A stretch of 11,264 bases of DNA from Pseudomonadota bacterium (GTDB lineage: Bacteria; Pseudomonadota; Alphaproteobacteria; Acetobacterales; Acetobacteraceae): contig JAJZVE010000087.1 of NCBI GenBank assembly GCA_021845835.1, positions 1 to 11,264 on the forward strand. Direction: 5' to 3'. Position 1 is the first letter of the stretch. Each line of letters starts with the position of its first letter. The position numbers were made by a program, and so were the translations under genes. Positions 8,586-11,264 of this stretch are shown here, piece by piece. The notes under the pieces are model-generated. The model saw only the letters and a list, made by a program, of their open reading frames with translations, was not told the origin of the DNA and searched no databases.

Positions 8586-8599
8586 TTGACGTGCGTCAA
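8586..8599. promoter_or_regulatory. FNR/FixK-family operator, box 1
   Basis: TTGACGTGCGTCAA, two perfect inverted half-sites TTGAC/GTCAA separated by four bases. It fits the TTGAY-N4-RTCAA consensus of FNR, FixK, ANR and DNR type oxygen or redox regulators. It lies in the divergent region, centred 38 bases from box 2 and 89 bases from the polX start codon. It may serve as an upstream site for the rightward genes, or as an operator for polX. Confidence 0.75.
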
Positions 8600-8623
8600 G
8601 ATATTCCCAGCGTCTTGGGGAGC

Positions 8624-8637
8624 TTGATCGCGATCAA
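8624..8637. promoter_or_regulatory. FNR/FixK-family operator, box 2
   Basis: TTGATCGCGATCAA, a perfect 14-base palindrome identical to the classical FNR consensus TTGAT-N4-ATCAA. Its centre (8630.5) is about 44 bases before the start site predicted from the -10-like GATACT at 8663-8668, close to the -41.5 placement of activator sites at FNR-dependent promoters. It most likely activates the rightward unit beginning at 8686. Confidence 0.85.
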
Positions 8638-8662
8638 TGCGAGGACCCGCAGAGCTGTCCCA

Positions 8663-8668
8663 GATACT
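8663..8668 (+). promoter_or_regulatory. Possible -10 element of the rightward FNR/FixK-controlled promoter
   Basis: GATACT matches TATAAT at four of six positions and sits at roughly the distance from box 2 expected for an FNR-type class II promoter. Transcription would start near 8675, about ten bases before the ATG at 8686, so the leader would be very short. No good -35 is needed or seen. Assigned by eye. Confidence 0.4.
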
Positions 8669-8685
8669 CGAATGGGACGCCGACA

Positions 8686-9316
8686 ATGACAGCCAACGAA
8701 AGCCATAGTGTCCGCGCGCTTCTCTCCTCGCACCGTGGCAAGGCGTTGCTCGGTCTGCCTGCCGCGACGCCACACGGGATCGTGTTGTTCGTGCACGGCA
8801 GCGGCTCCAGTCGCCACAGGCCATGCAACGTTTTCCTCGCCGCGCCCCCGCAGCGCGCCGGCTTCGCCACCCTGCTGTACGATCTCCTCGCCGGGCGCGA
8901 AGCCGCTGACCGCACGAATGTCTTTGACATCGCACTCCTCTCCAGACGGTTCACTGAGGCGGTGGACTGGACCGCGGACGGCGCCGTCGGGCGTCGACCG
9001 TCGCTCGGGTTCTTAAGTGCCAACACTGGCGTTGCCGCCACCCTGATGGCCGCCTCAGGGCGCCAGCTTGTTCACACTGCCGTGGGCCGCGGCGGGCGGC
9101 CCGACCTTGCAGGCGAGGCACTCGTTCACGTCGAGGCCCTTACGCTGCTGATTATCGGCAGTGATGATTCCGACGTCCCGGCAGTCGATCGCCTCCCAAG
9201 TTGCCTGATGCATTGCGGCGCTGGAGGAGCTGGTGAAATCGGCGCTAGATTGGTTCCGGCAGCATATCACGGGAACCCCAGAGGAGGCACGGGATGTTAT
9301 TCGCGGATCGGCGTGA
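8686..9316 (+). pseudogene. Degenerate alpha/beta hydrolase (dienelactone hydrolase-like), frameshifted
   Basis: The first frame, from ATG 8686, reads a recognisable hydrolase: GIVLFVHGSGSSRH (residues 31-44, oxyanion region), RAGFATLLYDLL (57-68), RGGRPDLAGEAL (135-146) and LLIIGSDD (154-161, with the acid residue). Two faults stand out. The nucleophile elbow, GASTG in the family as I know it, is SANTG at 111-115, so the catalytic serine is asparagine N113. After about base 9214 family similarity stops in this frame and resumes in the next one at 9221 as LEELVKSALDWFRQHI, ending at TGA 9314-9316. The family segment with the catalytic histidine (about PGATHLFEEPG) is missing between them, so a deletion of very roughly 20 codons with a frame change has occurred. 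The original frame runs on to 9405 as meaningless sequence over the next gene. Related hydrolases are often neighbours of, or fused to, phosphoribosyltransferases. The protein is unlikely to be an active hydrolase; a structural role for the N-terminal part cannot be excluded. Confidence 0.75.
9281..9287 (+). promoter_or_regulatory. Ribosome binding site of the phosphoribosyltransferase gene
   Basis: GAGGAGG, six bases before the ATG at 9294, an almost ideal Shine-Dalgarno match. It fixes that start and shows that the gene has its own strong initiation signal even though it overlaps the decayed hydrolase tail. Confidence 0.75.
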
Positions 9317-9956
9317 GGCCGGACGGCTGCTCGCCACAAAGCTGCGTGCCAAACATTACCAAAGCCCGGTTGTGCTCGCATTGCCGCGCGGTGGTGTGCC
9401 GGTAGCATTCGAGATCGCCAGCGCCTTGGCGGCACCGCTTGATCTCCTGCTCGTCCGCAAGATCGGTGCACCAGGCCAGGAGGAGTTGGCGATCGGCGCC
9501 GTCGCGGATGGCGGGCAGCCGGAACTGGTGATCGACCCGCAGCTCATTGCCTACCTGCGCATTTCGCAGGAGCAACTCGATAAGATGAAAGCCGATGCGC
9601 TGCAGGAAATCGAACGGCGACGGCACGTCTACCTCAAAAAGCGAGAACCCATTGATGTCCGCGCGCGGACGGCGATTATCGTTGACGACGGCCTCGCGAC
9701 GGGCGCGACCATGCGCGCCGCCCTGCGTGCCACGCGGCGCCGTAAACCCGCGCGACTTGTGCTTGCCGTCCCAATTGCATCGGCGGATGCACTTGATCGC
9801 ATGATGAGTGAGGCCGACGAGACCGTGTGCCTGGACCGGGCCGCAGACTTCTTCGGGGTCGGGCAGTTCTATCGCAGCTTCGCGCAGTTGCGTGACGAGG
9901 AGGTGACGGCACTGCTCGACCGGGCATGGAGCCTACCCGTCCCAACCCGAGCCTAG
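9294..9956 (+). CDS. Phosphoribosyltransferase family protein
   Basis: A 220-residue type I phosphoribosyltransferase-fold protein. The PRPP-binding loop is IIVDDGLATGAT at 128-139, with the acidic pair D131/D132. The N-terminal part has LFADRREAGRLLA (2-14) and LALPRGGVPVAFEIA (28-42), then LLLVRKIGAPGQEELAIGAV (51-70), all typical of the predicted phosphoribosyltransferase group COG1926. The acceptor base or other substrate of this group is not known, so no reaction beyond PRPP use can be named. The start is fixed by a strong ribosome binding site. The PRPP synthase gene follows 12 bases downstream, so supply and use of PRPP appear to be co-expressed. The hydrolase upstream fits the known habit of this family to be next to or fused with dienelactone hydrolase-like domains. 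Confidence 0.88.
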   Translation: MLFADRREAGRLLATKLRAKHYQSPVVLALPRGGVPVAFEIASALAAPLDLLLVRKIGAPGQEELAIGAVADGGQPELVIDPQLIAYLRISQEQLDKMKADALQEIERRRHVYLKKREPIDVRARTAIIVDDGLATGATMRAALRATRRRKPARLVLAVPIASADALDRMMSEADETVCLDRAADFFGVGQFYRSFAQLRDEEVTALLDRAWSLPVPTRA

Positions 9957-9968
9957 CGGGGCGATCCG

Positions 9969-10931
9969 ATGGAACGCCGTCCGCTGTCCGTCTTCGGCCT
10001 GCACGGAACCCGCGACCTTGCGGAGCGTGTAGGCGAACGGCTGAACGTCAAGCTTGCGACGCACGAGGAGAGGAATTTCGAGGACGGCGAACACAAGGCA
10101 CGTCCGCTTCAGGATGTGCGCGGCCACGATACCTATGTGCTGCACTCGCTTCATGGTGACGACAATGAGACCGCCAACGATAAGCTATGCCGGCTGCTGT
10201 TCTTCTGCGGTACATTGAAGGACGCCGGCGCGGAGCGTGTCACTGCAGTTGTTCCTTACCTCTGCTATGCTCGCAAAGACCGCCGGACCAAGCCGAACGA
10301 CCCAATCACCACCCGCTACGTGGCAGCGATGTTCGAGGCGGTCGGGATCCACCGCGTGATCGTTTTAGAAGTGCACAACGCGGCCGCATTCGAAAACGCC
10401 TTCCGCTGCCCGACGTGGCACATCGAAGCCGCGCCGCTGCTGGCCGCGCACTTCGCGCCGCTGCTAGCAGATGCTCGTGTCGCCGCGGTCTCGCCCGATG
10501 CTGGCGGAGCGAAGCGGTCCGAACAATTCCGCCAATCTCTGGAGCAGCTGACCGGAAGAGATGTCGGCAGTGCTCATATGGAGAAATACCGCAGCGGTGG
10601 CGTCGTCAGCGGCACTCTGCTTGCGGGTGACGTACGCGGCAAGGTCGCCGTGATCATCGATGACCTGATCAGCACCGGCGGCACGTTGGTGCGGGCCGCG
10701 GAAGCTTGCCGCGCAGAGGGCGCGGTTCAAGTGTTCGCGGGCGCCGCGCACGGGCTGTTCGTCGATGGGGCGACCAAGCTGTTTGCAACGCCGGCGCTCG
10801 ATGGCGTTACGGTGACCGATACAGTACCGCCGTTCCGTGTTCCCGCCGAGGCTGCTGCGCAGCGCCTGACAGTGCTCGACGCGAGCGATGCGATCGCGCA
10901 TGCAATAGCAATATGGCACGCTGCGAACTGA
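9969..10931 (+). CDS. prs: Divergent ribose-phosphate pyrophosphokinase (PRPP synthase)
   Basis: A 320-residue enzyme that should make PRPP from ribose 5-phosphate and ATP. Conserved points are the ATP-site stretch VVPYLCYARKDRRTKPNDPI with its R-K-D-R core, SPDAGG with metal ligand D177, K206 and R208 in EKYRSGG (equivalent to the flexible-loop K194/R196 of E. coli Prs), and the ribose-phosphate loop VIIDDLISTGGT at 228-239. It differs from housekeeping Prs in the signature usually reading DLHADQIQGFF, which here is EVHNAAAFENAF: the histidine is kept but the HAD aspartate is changed. This suggests an accessory paralogue, possibly with altered allosteric control, rather than the essential copy. 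It lies 12 bases after the phosphoribosyltransferase gene and is probably in the same FNR/FixK-controlled transcript. The ribosome binding site is weak. Confidence 0.9.
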   Translation: MERRPLSVFGLHGTRDLAERVGERLNVKLATHEERNFEDGEHKARPLQDVRGHDTYVLHSLHGDDNETANDKLCRLLFFCGTLKDAGAERVTAVVPYLCYARKDRRTKPNDPITTRYVAAMFEAVGIHRVIVLEVHNAAAFENAFRCPTWHIEAAPLLAAHFAPLLADARVAAVSPDAGGAKRSEQFRQSLEQLTGRDVGSAHMEKYRSGGVVSGTLLAGDVRGKVAVIIDDLISTGGTLVRAAEACRAEGAVQVFAGAAHGLFVDGATKLFATPALDGVTVTDTVPPFRVPAEAAAQRLTVLDASDAIAHAIAIWHAAN

Positions 10932-11050
10932 TGACTGGCCCGCTCGCCCGTCGTCCGTCTGGTGGCGAAGATCTCGGGGATACTACAGCTTTGCGGCACG
11001 CGGGACGGGAGAGAGATGCCATGACAGCCATCACCGATCAGGCTCCGTAG
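10931..11050 (+). CDS. Possible small ORF, 39 residues, function unknown
   Basis: The ATG shares its A with the prs stop (TGATG at 10929-10933), a common sign of translational coupling. The product begins MTGPLARRPSGGEDLG, is hydrophilic and shows no motif, membrane segment or family that I recognise. The same frame is open further upstream inside prs, as is common in GC-rich DNA, so the ORF may be chance. Its only support is the stop-start overlap. It could also be the remnant of a gene that once followed prs. Confidence 0.2.
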   Translation: MTGPLARRPSGGEDLGDTTALRHAGRERDAMTAITDQAP

Positions 11051-11201
11051 GCACCGGATCGCACTTCTTTGATCCAAAGAGCGGGTGTTGCTTGATCCGT
11101 GTCAACACACGGGCACGCCAAGGGAGCAATTCCTAGTGGGCGGCCGCGGCTGCCGGGCGCTGGGCGACGTTTGGCAGTGCAATGCTGGGAAAAGACCGGC
11201 T
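11051..11201. other. Intergenic promoter region before the last gene
   Basis: Non-coding as far as I can see. It holds an imperfectly placed inverted repeat CTTTG-ATC-CAAAG (11067-11079), the FNR/FixK-type box at 11092-11105, and a weak -10-like AT-richer patch around 11128-11135. A GC-rich block from about 11139 to 11172 contains the palindrome GCGGCCGC. No terminator with a T-run is visible after prs. Confidence 0.5.
11092..11105. promoter_or_regulatory. FNR/FixK-family operator, box 3
   Basis: TTGATCCGTGTCAA has half-sites TTGAT and GTCAA with a four-base spacer, matching TTGAY-N4-RTCAA in full. Its centre (11098.5) is 103 bases before the ATG at 11202. A start site about 41 bases downstream of the centre would fall near 11140, leaving a leader of about 60 bases. 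It points to control of the last gene by the same regulator that acts at 8586-8637. Confidence 0.7.
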
Positions 11202-11264
11202 ATGAGCGAAACCGTGACGCAGGCGGCGGCGAAGAAGGTAAAGAAGGAGCAGAAGAGCTCCGTT
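11202..11264 (+). CDS. Start of an unrecognised gene, truncated by the window edge
   Basis: Twenty-one codons are visible, starting at an ATG that overlaps the stop of a seven-codon reading frame (ATG 11182, TGA 11203-11205). The residues are rich in lysine and alanine, beginning MSETVTQAAAKKVKKEQK. Such a charged, disordered leader is not diagnostic. A weak purine block (GGGA at 11187-11190) lies about 11 bases upstream. The case for a real gene is the long gap after prs, the FNR/FixK box in it, and the frame staying open to the edge. Confidence 0.45.
   Translation, partial: MSETVTQAAAKKVKKEQKSSV

Noticed and set aside
8504..8935. Upstream extension of the polX frame, adding 144 residues
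   Set aside because: The extra residues have no PolX similarity, would cross both operators and the hydrolase gene, and the family start lies just before NADIA.
9317..9405. C-terminal tail of the first hydrolase frame
   Set aside because: It overlaps the well-supported phosphoribosyltransferase start and has no similarity to hydrolases; it is out-of-frame readthrough after the deletion.
11067..11079. Inverted repeat CTTTG-ATC-CAAAG as a terminator or operator
   Set aside because: The stem is only five base pairs with no T-run, and it does not match the FNR consensus; mentioned only as part of the intergenic region.

Overview
The window is GC-rich, densely packed bacterial DNA (most likely from a proteobacterium). 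The operators have the FixK/FNR form TTGAY-N4-RTCAA, which together with gene content leans towards an alphaproteobacterium, perhaps in the Rhodospirillales. That placement is inference. No RNA gene, insertion sequence or CRISPR array was seen.

Positions 1-4381 hold the distal part of an N-ATPase operon, the alternative and often laterally transferred F1Fo-ATPase: end of atpQ, then atpR, atpB (a), atpE (c), atpF (b with a delta-like tail), atpA (alpha) and atpG (gamma). The order is the diagnostic N-ATPase order; atpD and atpC would lie upstream, outside the window. Every junction is an overlap of ATGA, GTGA or TGATG type or longer, so the genes are almost certainly one translationally coupled transcript. 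Seven bases after atpG, on the same strand, comes a complete class II (adenosylcobalamin-dependent) ribonucleotide reductase gene, which can make deoxyribonucleotides with or without oxygen. It is probably read through from the ATPase operon.

Positions 6779-8503, on the minus strand and only 5 bases from the reductase stop, encode a full-length bacterial PolX (polymerase X plus PHP exonuclease), apparently starting at a TTG behind a strong ribosome binding site. The 182-base divergent region 8504-8685 carries two perfect FNR/FixK-type palindromes.

Rightward from there (8686-10931) is a decayed alpha/beta hydrolase gene that has lost its catalytic serine and, through a frameshifting deletion, the segment with its catalytic histidine. 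An intact phosphoribosyltransferase gene and a divergent PRPP synthase gene follow. A third FNR/FixK-type box lies at 11092-11105, upstream of a gene that begins at 11202 and leaves the window.

The combined picture is an accessory region for life at low oxygen: an ion-pumping ATPase, an oxygen-independent nucleotide reductase, and a PRPP/phosphoribosyl unit under likely FNR-family control. The joint function is inference; gene identities and operator palindromes are read directly from the sequence.
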